Positions 14,933 to 25,815 are shown, counted from the stretch's first letter. The stretch is 64,000 nt of DNA from Candidatus Nitrotoga arctica (GCF_918378365.1 NZ_OU912926.1:2480001-2544000); one strand, 5' to 3'. Notes: generated from the sequence alone by a model not told the origin. Program-made: numbers and translations.

Positions 14933-17373
14933 ACAAGCCAACATTGCGTACGCTGATCATTGAGGACTCGGAAGATGATGCACTACTATTGACGCGATAT
15001 TTACAGCAAACCCATGAACTCATTCATGTGCGAGTAGATAGCGCAGAAGGCTTGAGTCAGGCCCTGAAACAGGGTGAATGGGACTTGGTGCTTTCAGACC
15101 ACTCTATGCCAGGCTTTGACTCATTCGCTGCGTTACAAATTGTGCAGCAAAGTGGACGTGATCTGCCGTTTATTATTGTTTCCGGTGCCATCGGTGAAGA
15201 CTTGGCCGTGGCGGCGATCAAGGCAGGGGCGCATGACTACCTGCTAAAGAGCAATTTGAAGCGTCTGATTCCCGCTATCGAGCGCGAGTTACAGGCGGCG
15301 CAAGCGCGACGCACCCATTTTCAGTCCGAGCAGCGCTTCCGCGCGACGTTCGAACAAGCCGCGGTTGGCATCGCACATGTCGGGCTGGATGGGCGCTGGC
15401 TGCGCGTCAACCACAAACTGTGCGTCATCACTGGCTACTCTGAAGAAGAACTCCTGACACACGATCGTCCGAGCATCACTTATCCCGACGATATGCCGGA
15501 CGAACTGAATAGTATGCAGCAGTTACTGGCTGGCGATGTTCCTAGCTCGACCAAGGAAATACGCTATACACGCAAGGACGGTTCGCCAGTGTGGGTCAAT
15601 CTTACATGGTCGCTTACTCGCACTTCCACTGGTGAGCCGGATTATTTTATTGAGGTGATCGAGGATATTACCGAACGAAAAGAGGCCACGGAACGGCTCC
15701 GACTATTCGCGCGCATATTCGATACCATCAATGAAGGCGTAGCAGTGACAGATGCCAGTAACAATATTATGTTAGTCAATCCGGCTTTTTCCACCATTAC
15801 CGGTTACAGCGCTACTGAGGCAATTGGCAAGAACCCGCGGATTCTTCATTCCGGATTGATGGACAAGATGTTTTACGACAAAATGTGGCAGAGTATCAAA
15901 AAGACTGGCCGTTGGCAGGGCGAAATAACTGACCGCCGCAAGAACGGAGAGAGTTACGTTGAGTGGTTGAGCATTAGCACGATGAAGGACGAACGGGGCG
16001 AATTTAGTCACCATATTGCGGTGGTTTCCGATATCAGCGAGCGCAAGGCGGCAGAAGAACGCATGGTCCACATTGCGCAGCACGATTTTCTCACCGGTCT
16101 GCCTAATCGCATGATGCTGCATGATCGTCTAACACAGGCGATTGCTCATGCTGAACGCGAACAGCGTAAGGTGGCCGTTATGTTCCTTGATTTGGATCGC
16201 TTCAAGGCTATTAACGACACATTGGGTCACCTCACCGGCGACAAGCTATTACAGCTTGTCGCCGGTCGCATCAACAGTGTTGCACGCACGAGTGATACGG
16301 TCAGTCGGCTAGGCGGCGACGAATTTGCCATCATGTTGCCGTATATTGAAAATACGGATGATATTGCCATGATTGCCCTAAAGCTCCTGGCATCCATTGC
16401 CGGCCCTTATGTAGTCGATGGCAACGAAATTGAAGTGACCACCAGCATCGGCATCAGCGTGTTCCCGGAAGATGGGACCGACAGTGAATCTCTGATAGCG
16501 CATGCTGACGCCGCGATGTACCAAGCTAAGGGGAATGGGCGTAATAATTACCAGTTTTTCACCCGTGAGATGAACCGACGGACACTTGAACGAATATTGA
16601 TCAAGAATAAGTTGAGTCACGCTTTGGAACGGAACGAATTATTTCTACTTTACCAACCACAAGTGGATTTGCAAAGCGGTCACATCATCGGTGCGGAAGC
16701 GCTGGTTCGCTGGGATAATCCCCTGCATGGAAAAGTTTTGCCAGCGCAATTCATCCCCATCGCGGAAGAAAATGGTCTGATCCCTCCAATTGGTGAATGG
16801 GTGTTGCGCGAGGCCTGTCGCCAGAACCAGGAGTGGCGCAAGCTGGGGTTAATGAAAATTACCATGGCGGTAAACCTTTCGTCCGTGCAGTTCCGCCAGA
16901 AGAATCTCGGCGAAACAATTAAGGCGATTCTTAGTGAAAGCGGCCTGGCTCCGTCTGGCCTGGAGCTTGAAATTACCGAAGGTGTCGTCATGCAGGATGC
17001 GGAAGCCGCAATTTTATTGCTGGAGGACATGAAGGCGATGGGGCTGAAACTGTCGGTGGATGATTTTGGTACGGGCTATTCCAGTTTAAGCTACCTCAAG
17101 CGCTTTCCAATTGATAAGTTTAAGATTGATCAATCGTTTGTACGCGATTTGACGACAGATACGGATGATGCGGTAATTGTAAGCACCATTATTTCAATGG
17201 CTCATAGCCTCAAGCTAAAAGTTATCGCCGAAGGGGTGGAAACCGCCGAACAATTGGCTTTTCTGAAACAGCAGGGATGTGATGAGATACAGGGTTATTA
17301 CTTCAGTCAACCCGTAAGCGCTGAGGAGTTCACCAAGCTTCTTTCTTCAGGTAGGGGATTATTTGAACTTTAG
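14929..17373 (+). CDS. REC-PAS-PAS-GGDEF-EAL cyclic-di-GMP signalling protein
   Basis: 814 residues. There is a receiver domain at 1-125 (IIEDSEDDALLL; phospho-Asp in LVLSDHSMPGFDS), a PAS at about 135-255 and a PAS at about 260-380. The GGDEF domain at about 385-550 has the intact motif LGGDEFA near residue 462 and FLDLDRFKAINDTLGH. The EAL domain at about 560-805 has an intact EALVRW near 588, DDFGTGYSSL and the KIDQSFV region. Both diguanylate cyclase and phosphodiesterase motifs look intact, so either or both activities are possible. Its ATGA overlap with the response regulator indicates translational coupling. It is the output of the three-gene phosphorelay. Confidence 0.92.
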   Translation: MNKPTLRTLIIEDSEDDALLLTRYLQQTHELIHVRVDSAEGLSQALKQGEWDLVLSDHSMPGFDSFAALQIVQQSGRDLPFIIVSGAIGEDLAVAAIKAGAHDYLLKSNLKRLIPAIERELQAAQARRTHFQSEQRFRATFEQAAVGIAHVGLDGRWLRVNHKLCVITGYSEEELLTHDRPSITYPDDMPDELNSMQQLLAGDVPSSTKEIRYTRKDGSPVWVNLTWSLTRTSTGEPDYFIEVIEDITERKEATERLRLFARIFDTINEGVAVTDASNNIMLVNPAFSTITGYSATEAIGKNPRILHSGLMDKMFYDKMWQSIKKTGRWQGEITDRRKNGESYVEWLSISTMKDERGEFSHHIAVVSDISERKAAEERMVHIAQHDFLTGLPNRMMLHDRLTQAIAHAEREQRKVAVMFLDLDRFKAINDTLGHLTGDKLLQLVAGRINSVARTSDTVSRLGGDEFAIMLPYIENTDDIAMIALKLLASIAGPYVVDGNEIEVTTSIGISVFPEDGTDSESLIAHADAAMYQAKGNGRNNYQFFTREMNRRTLERILIKNKLSHALERNELFLLYQPQVDLQSGHIIGAEALVRWDNPLHGKVLPAQFIPIAEENGLIPPIGEWVLREACRQNQEWRKLGLMKITMAVNLSSVQFRQKNLGETIKAILSESGLAPSGLELEITEGVVMQDAEAAILLLEDMKAMGLKLSVDDFGTGYSSLSYLKRFPIDKFKIDQSFVRDLTTDTDDAVIVSTIISMAHSLKLKVIAEGVETAEQLAFLKQQGCDEIQGYYFSQPVSAEEFTKLLSSGRGLFEL

Positions 17374-17465
17374 ATGTAGTCGTTTTCCTGAAAGTAAATC
17401 TTTCCCCAGCTGTCATAAACTCTCTTAAGAAACACCTCCCAACCAACTGATTTTAAAAAGTAGAG

Positions 17466-18827
17466 TTAAGCGGGCTGTTCATTGACGACGAGTTTCATCC
17501 CCATTTTTTCAGCGCGCTGGGCTAGTTGCCGCAACACTCTTTCGCGATAGCGTTCTTCGTAGTAGTCCTGCCCTTGGTCGGTATATTCTTCTCCCTTGGT
17601 AAGCATGGTGTAAATCAGGCGTGCCAACTTGTGCGCGGCGGCGGTTACGGCTTTAGGTTTGTCCATGCGCCCGCACATCCTGCGGAAATATGCGCCCAGC
17701 GCCGACTGGCTGCTGCGCAATGCTGCTGCGGCCAATCTCAAGGCTTGGGCCGCCCGGTTGGCTACGCGCTTGGTCTTGCCGCTCATCACTTTGCCTCCGG
17801 TAATCTTGGTGCCGGGGCATAGCCCCAGCCAACTCGCGAAGTGCCCTGCCGTGGGGAAGCGCGACATGTCCGCCCCGGTCTCGGAGATCACCGCAAGCGC
17901 GGTGGTGACGTCGATGCCGTCGATGCGCGTAAGATCAACTCCGCACATCCTGAACAATTGCGTGCGCAGATCAAACTTCGGCGCGTTGCGGGCGCGACCA
18001 CGCTTCTTTCCCTTCGCTGGTTCGCCGTCATGAACTTGCAGGCTTTGCAATTGCCCCTCGATCTCACGGTCGCACTCGGCTAGCTGTGTGCCGATGAAAT
18101 CGAACATATCCAGCGCTTGCTTGAGCGCAAACAGATGCTCTGCGCGCCAGTTGCCTTGCAGGCTTTTTGCGATTTCGTCAGCGGTAGCGCGAATGCGCAC
18201 ATTCTTCATTGCGGCCAGCACTTGACCGTCGCGCTCGCCAGCGACAATGGCGCGCAGAATCTTTTGCCCCGTCTCGCCGACCACGTCCGAGATGACGTTG
18301 GTGAGCTGGATGTTCATCTGCGTGAGCGCCTTTTGCATGCGCTGCACATGCGTGCCCTGGCTTCTCAAAAGCATCCCGCGCTGGCGCCATAGAGAGCGCA
18401 ATACGCACACGGCTTCGGTAGGACGAAATGCGCCGCGAAGCAAACCGTAGGTCATGAGTTGCTGCAACCATTGGCAGTCCAGCACGTCAGACTTGCGGCC
18501 CGAGACATTTTTGACGTGGCGCGCATTGACCAGAAACACTTTGAAGCCGCGCGATTCCAGAAGCTCGAACAAAGGGATCCAGTACACGCCCGTGGATTCC
18601 ATCGCGACCGTGTCCACCCCGCAAGCGTCGAGCCAGTCGGCCAAGGCGTTGAGGTCAACCGTAAAGCTCGAAAACTCCCGGACAGGCTCGTCGTCCCTGT
18701 CCGGCGGCACAGATACGTAATGGGACGAACTACCGATATCGACTCCAGCCGCATGGGGATGGGTGATCGTTAAAGGCTCTCTGGATTTGCCGGGTTTGAT
18801 ACTGATTTTTTGCTTGCGTTGCACCAT
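17466..18827 (-). mobile_element. IS110-family transposase (apparently intact)
   Basis: 453 residues from ATG 18827, chosen because GGAGAT lies six bases upstream; an in-frame extension to 18929 has no such signal. The N-terminal DEDD RuvC-like domain shows AAGVDIGSSSHYVSV, AMESTGVYWIPLFELLE and KSDVLDCQWLQQLMTYGLL. The C-terminal transposase_20 domain shows IDGIDVTTALAVISETGADM and FASWLGLCPGTKITGGK. IS110 elements lack long terminal inverted repeats and move through a circular form guided, in this family, by a bridge RNA from the non-coding ends. I could not fix the element ends. It separates the signalling operon from alaS. Confidence 0.9.
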
Positions 18828-19370
18828 GATTATCTCCATCATTCGTTTTGGAATGTGGTGCCACATCGGGTACGTCGTCAAGCTCACTCTCTTAAACGGG
18901 ATATCGGCCAAGCGTCCCAACAACGCCAAGCCAATTCATCAATGTCGATGACGTCACCCATGACCACGCTAACCCTCGGGCAATATGCACCATTGCTATT
19001 CCGGTCTTCCGTGGCACCTCATTCCACTTTGCCACATTCGGAGAGCGACGTGTTTCTTCGGCGCGATTTGCGGCACGGGGCCGATTACTACGCTAACCCT
19101 TCAATATCAATTATTCTTTCTCGTTACTGAGGACCATCAGAGCTTGGCAAGAAAAAACGTATGGTGCTGTTCGCAAATTTCAGACTCTGTCCTTAAGAAA
19201 TACTCGATGCATAGACCAGCTCCATTATTTAAATTCCTCTGAAATATTTCGTCGTTTACTCCAGCTGCTTGCTATAAGAAATGGGGGGTGCAGCCTGGTA
19301 GGGTCGGATGGTATTATTCACACCTTAATGAAACAGAAGAATAAGTACTTTTTTTAAGATTGGTGAACAG
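18828..19370. other. Non-coding region between IS110 transposase and alaS
   Basis: 543 bases. The part nearest the transposase is G+C-rich like the transposase gene and probably includes the IS110 left-end non-coding segment, where a bridge RNA would be encoded in this family. I cannot define the element end. The last 100 bases are A+T-richer and should hold the alaS promoter. No gene is supported here. Confidence 0.4.
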
Positions 19371-22064
19371 ATGAACAGCAGCGAAATCCGTCTGAAATTT
19401 TTAGATTATTTTGCCTCCCAAGAGCACATTATTGTGCCTTCCAGCCCATTGGTGCCAAGCAATGACCCTACGTTGTTGTTCACCAACTCCGGTATGGTGC
19501 AGTTCAAAGATTGCTTCCTCGGCCACGACAAGCGTCCGTATGTACGCGCTACGTCTTCGCAGCGCTGTGTGCGTGCGGGTGGTAAGCACAATGACCTGGA
19601 AAACGTGGGTTATACCGCACGGCATCATACATTCTTCGAGATGTTGGGTAATTTCAGCTTTGGTGACTATTTTAAACTCAGTGCCATCAAATATGCATGG
19701 GAATTGCTCACTGTGATTTATAAGTTGCCAGCTGACAAGCTGTGGGTAACAGTTTACGCCGAGGATGATGAGGCTTATGACATCTGGTCTAATGAAATAG
19801 GCGTACCCGTCGAGCGCATTGTGCGTATCGGTGACAATCATGGCAAGCGCTATGTCTCCGATAATTTCTGGCAGATGGCAGACACCGGGCCATGCGGTCC
19901 ATGTTCGGAAATTTTCTACGACCATGGGCCTGATGTTTGGGGCGGCCCTCCGGGCAGTGCGGAGGCCGATGGTGATCGCTATATTGAAATCTGGAACTTG
20001 GTATTCATGCAATACAACCGCGATGACAACGGTGTGCTGCACCCGTTGCCTAAGCCATCGGTGGATACTGGCATGGGATTGGAGCGCATCGCGGCAGTAT
20101 TGCAACACGTGCATTCCAATTACGATATTGACTTGTTCCAGAACCTTATCTGTGCGGCGGCGCGCGAAACGAACACTAACGACCTTACCAATAACTCGCT
20201 CAAGGTGATCGCTGACCATATTCGTGCTTGTTCCTTTTTAATTGTGGATGGGGTGATTCCCGGCAATGAAGGGCGCGGTTATGTGCTGCGCCGTATTATC
20301 CGCCGTGCCATCCGGCATGGTTATAAACTGGGTTGTCGCGCAGCATTTTTCCATAAGATAGTAGTTGATCTTGCCAGAGAAATGGGCGGGGCATATCCCG
20401 AGTTAGTCGCAGCGCAAGCGGGGGTGACTGAGGTACTGCGTATCGAGGAAGAGCGTTTTTTTGAGACTATTGAGCATGGTATGAAAATGCTTGAAGTAGC
20501 ACTCGATAAAATCGTAACGGATGGCCTTGGTTTTGATGTTAGCTCGAGTAATGGAAAAGGTCGAGAGGAAGGCAAGTTGCTTCAACCAAAAATCCTTGTG
20601 GGACATATTGCTTTTACTTTGCACGACACTTATGGCTTTCCACTCGACCTGACACAGGATGTATGTCGTGAGCATGGTGTCATTGTTGATGAAGTTGGTT
20701 TTAATGATGCCATGACACGTCAGCGCGAACAGGCGCGCGCGGCGGGAAAGTTCAAGATAGGTGCGGGGCTGGAATATGAGGGCGTGAAAACGCAATTCCA
20801 CGGGTACGAAAAACTGGTTACGCAGGGCAAGGTAGTGGCGTTGTACAAGGATGGCGTGGCTGTGCAAGAGCTTTCCGCTTCTGATACCGGTATTGTGGTG
20901 CTAGACAATACGCCGTTCTACGCGGAATCTGGCGGGCAAGTGGGTGACGTAGGCGTGCTGCAAATCTCCTCCAATAATCCAACGCTTTTTGTTGTAGAAG
21001 ATACACAGAAAATCCAACCCGATGTGTTTGGTCACCACGGACAAGTAAAGAGTGGTTTGATCAAGGTGGGCGACTCAGTCGAAGCTATTGTCGATAAAGC
21101 TGCGCGCGCGCGCACCATCCGTAACCACTCAGTCACGCACCTGATGCACCGGGTGCTACGTGATGTATTGGGTGCGCATGTGCAACAGAAGGGTTCGCTG
21201 GTAGATCAGACAAAAACACGCTTTGACTTTAGCCACAACGCACCGATGACCGATATGCAAATCCGCGAAGTGGAAAATCGTGTGAACCATGCCATTCAGG
21301 CGAATGCTGCGGTGAACGCGCAAGTGATGACTTATGACGATGCACTAAAATCTGGTGCCATGGCATTGTTCGGTGAAAAATATGGTGATGAAGTGCGCGT
21401 GTTAGGCATGGGCGAATTTTCCACAGAACTATGCGGTGGTACACATGTTCAGCGCACCGGCGACATCGGTTTATTCAAGATTGTAATGGAAAGCGGTGTA
21501 GCTGCTGGCATCCGCCGTGTTGAGGCGATCACCGGGGAGGGCGCGCTGAACTGGGTGCAACAGCTGGATGCAAAAGTACATGAGGTCGCCGCCACACTTA
21601 AGGTACAGCCACACGAACTAACCCAACGTGTTGCGCTAATGCAAGAGACGATAAAGGCGGTTGAAAAAGAACTTGCTACCTTGAAATCTAAATTAGCTTC
21701 TTCGCAAAGTGAAGATTTGGCAAGTCAGGCTATAGAAATTAACGGCGTCAAGATAGTAGCTGCACTTTTGGAAGGTGCGGATATTAAGATATTACGTGAG
21801 ACACTGGACAAATTGAAAGATAAGCTTAAATCGGCGGCCATCGTATTAGCTGCCGTGGCTGATGGAAAAGTTATGCTTATTGCTGGTGTGACCGCTGATA
21901 TTACCGAAAAAGTAAAAGCGGGAGAATTGGTTAATGTGGTGGCGCAGCAGGTGGGCGGAAAAGGCGGTGGCCGCGCGGATATGGCTCAAGCAGGGGGTAC
22001 GCAACCCGAATACCTGGCCACAGCGCTTGCATCTGTATCGGCTTGGGTAAAGAGAAAGCTATAG
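19371..22064 (+). CDS. alaS: Alanyl-tRNA synthetase
   Basis: An 897-residue class II synthetase that charges tRNA-Ala. The catalytic core begins [17 protein letters not shown] and contains motif 2 [20 protein letters not shown]. The editing domain has the zinc-binding motifs [13 protein letters not shown] and CGGTHV, and the C-Ala domain ends [15 protein letters not shown]. It is about 20 residues longer than the usual 875, because of an insertion around residues 380-405 ([17 protein letters not shown]) just before [11 protein letters not shown]. It stands alone between an IS110 copy and a convergent lipoprotein gene. Confidence 0.97.
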   Translation: MNSSEIRLKFLDYFASQEHIIVPSSPLVPSNDPTLLFTNSGMVQFKDCFLGHDKRPYVRATSSQRCVRAGGKHNDLENVGYTARHHTFFEMLGNFSFGDYFKLSAIKYAWELLTVIYKLPADKLWVTVYAEDDEAYDIWSNEIGVPVERIVRIGDNHGKRYVSDNFWQMADTGPCGPCSEIFYDHGPDVWGGPPGSAEADGDRYIEIWNLVFMQYNRDDNGVLHPLPKPSVDTGMGLERIAAVLQHVHSNYDIDLFQNLICAAARETNTNDLTNNSLKVIADHIRACSFLIVDGVIPGNEGRGYVLRRIIRRAIRHGYKLGCRAAFFHKIVVDLAREMGGAYPELVAAQAGVTEVLRIEEERFFETIEHGMKMLEVALDKIVTDGLGFDVSSSNGKGREEGKLLQPKILVGHIAFTLHDTYGFPLDLTQDVCREHGVIVDEVGFNDAMTRQREQARAAGKFKIGAGLEYEGVKTQFHGYEKLVTQGKVVALYKDGVAVQELSASDTGIVVLDNTPFYAESGGQVGDVGVLQISSNNPTLFVVEDTQKIQPDVFGHHGQVKSGLIKVGDSVEAIVDKAARARTIRNHSVTHLMHRVLRDVLGAHVQQKGSLVDQTKTRFDFSHNAPMTDMQIREVENRVNHAIQANAAVNAQVMTYDDALKSGAMALFGEKYGDEVRVLGMGEFSTELCGGTHVQRTGDIGLFKIVMESGVAAGIRRVEAITGEGALNWVQQLDAKVHEVAATLKVQPHELTQRVALMQETIKAVEKELATLKSKLASSQSEDLASQAIEINGVKIVAALLEGADIKILRETLDKLKDKLKSAAIVLAAVADGKVMLIAGVTADITEKVKAGELVNVVAQQVGGKGGGRADMAQAGGTQPEYLATALASVSAWVKRKL

Positions 22065-22078
22065 CAAAATCAAATCCA

Positions 22079-22128
22079 AGCAGGGATAGGCAATTTTTTG
22101 CATGTTATCGCTATGCAATATCCCTGCT
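22079..22128. repeat. Inverted repeat between convergent alaS and lipoprotein gene
   Basis: Perfect 10-bp arms AGCAGGGATA / TATCCCTGCT are 30 bases apart, with a further GCA/TGC pairing and a T-run in the loop. It lies 15 bases after the alaS stop and about 75 bases before the end of the convergent gene. It may act as a bidirectional terminator, but no T-tract follows the stem. Confidence 0.5.
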
Positions 22129-22204
22129 AGAAAGGCTTCCTTATCTGACTGAAATATTGATCTCCGAAACACATATGCATTCGTTCTTAGCATCCTGTTT
22201 TTTA

Positions 22205-22741
22205 CTACCAGTAAGGACTTCCAAACCGACCTCGCCATGGACCCCAAGGGTTATACCAGTACGGCCCATAACTATTATAGTAAGGATACTGTGACCCATA
22301 ATATGAATAGGGAATGAGCTTCGGCCATAAGTAGACTGTTTCGGCGATGATCTGAGGATAGTGATATTCGTATTCGCCAAGCTTGCGCACTGTGACACCT
22401 TGAATATTACCAATTATTGTCACCTCACGGCCTTTTGCATACACTTCGGGATCGTAAAAGTCGGGGGCACAGGCAATGAAGCGCCCCCAAGTCATATCAG
22501 TTTCCAGAGGTCTTGCATTACTGTCCAATGGATGACTCACTATCTCAAAACACGTCTCATTCTTGCCTGGTTCCGTATTTGCAATACTGCCCCCCCAACG
22601 TACACGCTGACCTACAAAATTATCGTTTTGGGCGGTGCTTGGCGTAACTTCAACAAATGAGCCAACTGCCAGCGGCTTTGGAACGGTAACACAACCAGCA
22701 ACTGCAATTGGTAGCAGAAAAAGAAAAATCCAGCGATTCAT
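22205..22741 (-). CDS. Slp-family outer-membrane lipoprotein
   Basis: 178 residues from ATG 22741, set by an AGGAGG six bases upstream; the longer frame to 22843 has no such site. The signal peptide ends in lipobox VAGC (Cys 17). The body matches the Slp/YeaY family: VGQRVRWGGSIANTEPGKNETCFEIV, then GRFIACAPDFYDPEVYAKGREVTIIG. The C-terminal 45 residues are rich in Tyr, Pro and Trp. Slp proteins are envelope lipoproteins induced by starvation or acid in enterics. The role here is unknown. Confidence 0.88.
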   Translation of the reverse strand: MNRWIFLFLLPIAVAGCVTVPKPLAVGSFVEVTPSTAQNDNFVGQRVRWGGSIANTEPGKNETCFEIVSHPLDSNARPLETDMTWGRFIACAPDFYDPEVYAKGREVTIIGNIQGVTVRKLGEYEYHYPQIIAETVYLWPKLIPYSYYGSQYPYYNSYGPYWYNPWGPWRGRFGSPYW

Positions 22742-23591
22742 GGAAGCCTCCTTAAGTTTTATAAATTCTTTAATAGTATTGACACCTACTAGCCAAGTTG
22801 CACAGCGCTTCAGATAATGCATAAATTGTTTAACATAAATCAAATTAAGTGTCTAGCACTATTGGTCATTCAACATGTCACCCCTCTACCCACCGCAGCA
22901 AAGACATAACTGAAGCGTACTGGTGGTAGCTAGCGCGATGAAAAATCGCAGCAATGAAATAGAGTTCGGCACATGCCACGGTGTTCGTTTGGCTACCGCG
23001 AGGAATGTAATCTTCGGGTAAAGAAGATGTTTCTGGTCAAGCACGGTTGTTTTGAAGCCATTATGGTTGAAGCGTTGTGTAACGAGAAAGCTGTAGGCCG
23101 CACAACGCACAGAGTGACATGATGATTGAAAGCCCTACCAGCCCCGTCCTCTGAATGCGAGAGGCTAAATTTCTGCTTGAGTTCCTATGTAGCTTTATCG
23201 GGGGGCGGAAAAGAAAAATTATTTTGATGGCTCTGGTTGAGTTTCGGGCCATTCGATCAGCAACCACTCCTCAGTACGCATCTCGGGTCAAAATAATGAG
23301 CGGGGCAGTGACCACGAAAAAAATGGATAAAGGCTCACTATGGCCCCCACCAAACGATATGCCAAGCTTTTTTCGGCAATGCCAGAACTAATACCTTCAC
23401 CACTACAGTAAAACTAGGCGTCCATCAAACTTCAACCGTAACAATTGATTATATTGATGTGCCTATTATTCAGGAATAATGCATTCATACATAATAATCA
23501 ACATATTTTGCGGAAACAAAACCCGAAGCCCGACAGGCTACTAGCCATCATTCTTGCCGCTAGAACTCTCTTGGTACGCTAAGGAAACAGA
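22742..23591. other. 850-base stretch without a supported gene
   Basis: No ORF here has a recognisable product, a good ribosome-binding site and a sensible composition together. The candidate frames at 22886-23110 (minus) and 23155-23391 (plus) look like random coding. The stretch probably contains the upstream region of the Slp gene and worn-down DNA from a lost gene or element. Confidence 0.5.
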
Positions 23592-25481
23592 TTATTTATT
23601 TTCGTCTGCAGAAAAAGATTTCATGGTAATGTCAGCGTGTTTTTTAGCATCCGCAAGATATGCTTGGAACATTTCATCACTAGTTATTTGACGCAGTTGT
23701 TGCATATAACCGGCATGCTTGGTCTCGTTGATGGAAGTAACTTCTTTGATTGCATCGATACGAACCAGTTCATAGCCATTCTGTGCATTTTCGATGCCCA
23801 CATATGCCGGAAGAATAGCCACGTTTGCTTGGAATACTTGACGAGCCAGACTATTATCAAGCTCAGCATGTTGTTCGCGCGTAATGGTAGTCGGCACTGT
23901 CCATTCCACATTAACCTTCTCACCACGTTGCAACTGCGCCAACACCAGTTGGCCCTCTTTGACCGCAAACTCTAACGCTTGCTTACGCAGTAGTTTCTGA
24001 CGAATACCCTCACTCACTTCCCTCAACGAGCGAGTGCTAACTGGCTTATATTCCAGCAACCGTGCCGCGAACAAGGTATTGGGTGCGATCTCGATGGCTG
24101 CGCTATTGCGCTTTTTCTTCGTTACATCTTCAGCGAACACAGCTTGCAATGCTTTGTCCGTCCAAGGCAATGCTCCAACCTGTTTTTTGTTCAACCAACC
24201 GCTTTGCTGTAGCGGCATTTTTACCAGTTCTGCAGCTGGTTTTAGAGTATCACTCTGCTCATACACAATATTACTAAATTTCTCTGCCAACTCTGCAAAC
24301 TTATCATTTGCTTTTTGCAGTTTTAATCTCTGCGCAATAGCACTCTTTACTTCAATCAACGAGGAAGTTTTAGCAGGATTCACCGCCAACAGCTTGATAA
24401 TGTGAAAGCCAAAATCCGTTTGTACCAAACCGCTAATTTCCCCTATCTTAAGCTTGAATACGGCCTCCTCAAAAGGCTTGACCATCATACCAGGTCCAAA
24501 CTGGCCAAGACCCCCTCCGCTCGCAGCGGAGCCAGGATCCTGAGAATGTTGTTTAGCTAGCTCGGCGAATTTATCCGGTGACTGCTTAACCTGCTGTAAC
24601 ACCTGCTCTGCCTTAGCTTTGGCAGCCAACTTATCTGCATCGGATGCCTGCGCGGCCGTCGCAATCAGGATATGCGCCGCCTGGCGCTGTTCAGGTGAAC
24701 CAAATTCATTCTGATGCTCTTCATAATATTTCTTAATTTCATCATCATCCACTGTCACTTGTGATTGCAATGCATCGGCTGAGAATGTCACGTACTCCAC
24801 CCGCACTTGCTCATCCGTCTGAAACTCTTTCAGATTCATATCATAATAACTTTGAACCGCAGCTTCATCCACTTTCGCCCGTTTTAGGTATGATTCAAAA
24901 GAAATTTTTGCCACAGCAACAACGCGCTGCTGTTCATTCAAGCGTATTAAATTATTCGCAGTTATACTTGATGCATAACCATTCCGCATATACGCATCAA
25001 TCAACTGACGCATATATAGTTCTCGTGCTACGCTTGCCTCAAATGTCAGCGGCGACATTTTCTCACGGCGCAATACTGATTCGTAAAGCTGCTTGTCGAA
25101 TTTCCCATCTTTCTGAAACACCTCAATGCCAGCGATACTCTGAGCCAAATATTTCTCGCTTACAGTTAACCCAATGGAACGCGCCTGCGACATCAACAAA
25201 CGTTGGCTAACCAAACTTTCCAGAATCGAGCGTTTTATTTCGGGCTTATCAAACATAGCTTGATCATAGTTACTACCCATCATTTTACGCATTCTATCCT
25301 GCTGCTGGCGCGCAGCTTGATCGAACTCCGCTTGATTGATTTTCTCACCGTTTACCGTAGCTAAAGCCTCGCTATGAGATGATTTGTTGTAAGAATCCAC
25401 ACCCCAAAATGCAAACGTCAAAATGATGAGCAACAACACGATTTGTACGAACCGTCTGTTCCCATGCACGAAATCAAACAT
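23592..25481 (-). CDS. ppiD: PpiD-type periplasmic chaperone/peptidyl-prolyl isomerase
   Basis: 629 residues. One N-terminal membrane anchor (FVQIVLLLIILTFAFWGV, about 11-28) is followed by a SurA_N-like chaperone region (ATVNGEKINQAEFDQAARQQ). A parvulin domain lies at about 265-365 (AAHILIATAAQ, DPGSAASGGGLGQFGPGMMV, TDFGFHIIKLL), with a second parvulin-like and C-terminal helical region after it. PpiD is anchored in the inner membrane at the Sec exit and helps outer-membrane proteins fold. Its position after lon and two tRNA genes is the common proteobacterial order. Confidence 0.93.
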   Translation of the reverse strand: MFDFVHGNRRFVQIVLLLIILTFAFWGVDSYNKSSHSEALATVNGEKINQAEFDQAARQQQDRMRKMMGSNYDQAMFDKPEIKRSILESLVSQRLLMSQARSIGLTVSEKYLAQSIAGIEVFQKDGKFDKQLYESVLRREKMSPLTFEASVARELYMRQLIDAYMRNGYASSITANNLIRLNEQQRVVAVAKISFESYLKRAKVDEAAVQSYYDMNLKEFQTDEQVRVEYVTFSADALQSQVTVDDDEIKKYYEEHQNEFGSPEQRQAAHILIATAAQASDADKLAAKAKAEQVLQQVKQSPDKFAELAKQHSQDPGSAASGGGLGQFGPGMMVKPFEEAVFKLKIGEISGLVQTDFGFHIIKLLAVNPAKTSSLIEVKSAIAQRLKLQKANDKFAELAEKFSNIVYEQSDTLKPAAELVKMPLQQSGWLNKKQVGALPWTDKALQAVFAEDVTKKKRNSAAIEIAPNTLFAARLLEYKPVSTRSLREVSEGIRQKLLRKQALEFAVKEGQLVLAQLQRGEKVNVEWTVPTTITREQHAELDNSLARQVFQANVAILPAYVGIENAQNGYELVRIDAIKEVTSINETKHAGYMQQLRQITSDEMFQAYLADAKKHADITMKSFSADENK

Positions 25482-25515
25482 AATAGCCGCCCGATATAGT
25501 TTATTTACAATAAAT

Positions 25516-25543
25516 GAAAAAAAGGCGAACTTTCGTTCGCCTT
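25516..25543 (-). terminator. Rho-independent terminator after tRNA-Val/tRNA-Asp
   Basis: On the minus strand, stem AAGGCGAAC / GTTCGCCTT closes a GAAA tetraloop and is followed by a T-run. It lies 4 bases after the tRNA-Asp 3' end and ends the tRNA transcript before ppiD. Confidence 0.88.
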
Positions 25544-25547
25544 AATA

Positions 25548-25624
25548 TGGCGGAGTGGACGGGACTCGAACCCGCGACCCCCGGCGTGACAGGCCGGTAT
25601 TCTAACCAACTGAACTACCACTCC
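25548..25624 (-). tRNA. tRNA-Asp (GTC)
   Basis: A 77-base cloverleaf with acceptor GGAGTGG / CCACTCC, D-arm GTTCAGTTGGTTAGAAT, an anticodon stem-loop reading GTC (CCTGTCACG), T-arm GGGTTCGAGTCCC and an encoded CCA end. It lies 14 bases from tRNA-Val on the same strand, and both are probably one transcript. Confidence 0.97.
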
Positions 25625-25638
25625 AATAACTAAACAGC

Positions 25639-25714
25639 TGGTGGGTGCTGAGGGGTTCGAACCCCCGACATTCGCCTTGTAAGGGCGACGCTCTACCAGC
25701 TGAGCTAAGCACCC
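25639..25714 (-). tRNA. tRNA-Val (TAC)
   Basis: A 76-base cloverleaf with acceptor GGGTGCT / AGCACCC, D-arm GCTCAGCTGGTAGAGC, anticodon loop CTTACAA giving TAC, T-arm GGGGGTTCGAACCCC and an encoded CCA end. It is upstream of tRNA-Asp and downstream of lon, the standard order in many proteobacteria. Confidence 0.97.
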
Positions 25715-25815
25715 AATAAAAATAGCATTTTACAGCATTCTTTAGACCTTTACCAGCACAGAATTTCGGTACTTCACTGCCTGGAACTTGATCAACTCGC
25801 TAGTACTAGCGTGCG

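Noticed and set aside
17526..18773. Several plus-strand open frames across the IS110 transposase
   Set aside because: All are shadows of the G+C-rich transposase gene; the minus-strand frame carries all DEDD and transposase_20 motifs.
19401..20219. 272-residue open frame on the minus strand inside alaS
   Set aside because: It is antisense to a clearly conserved synthetase region, has no recognisable domain and no ribosome-binding site; a by-product of alaS codon usage.
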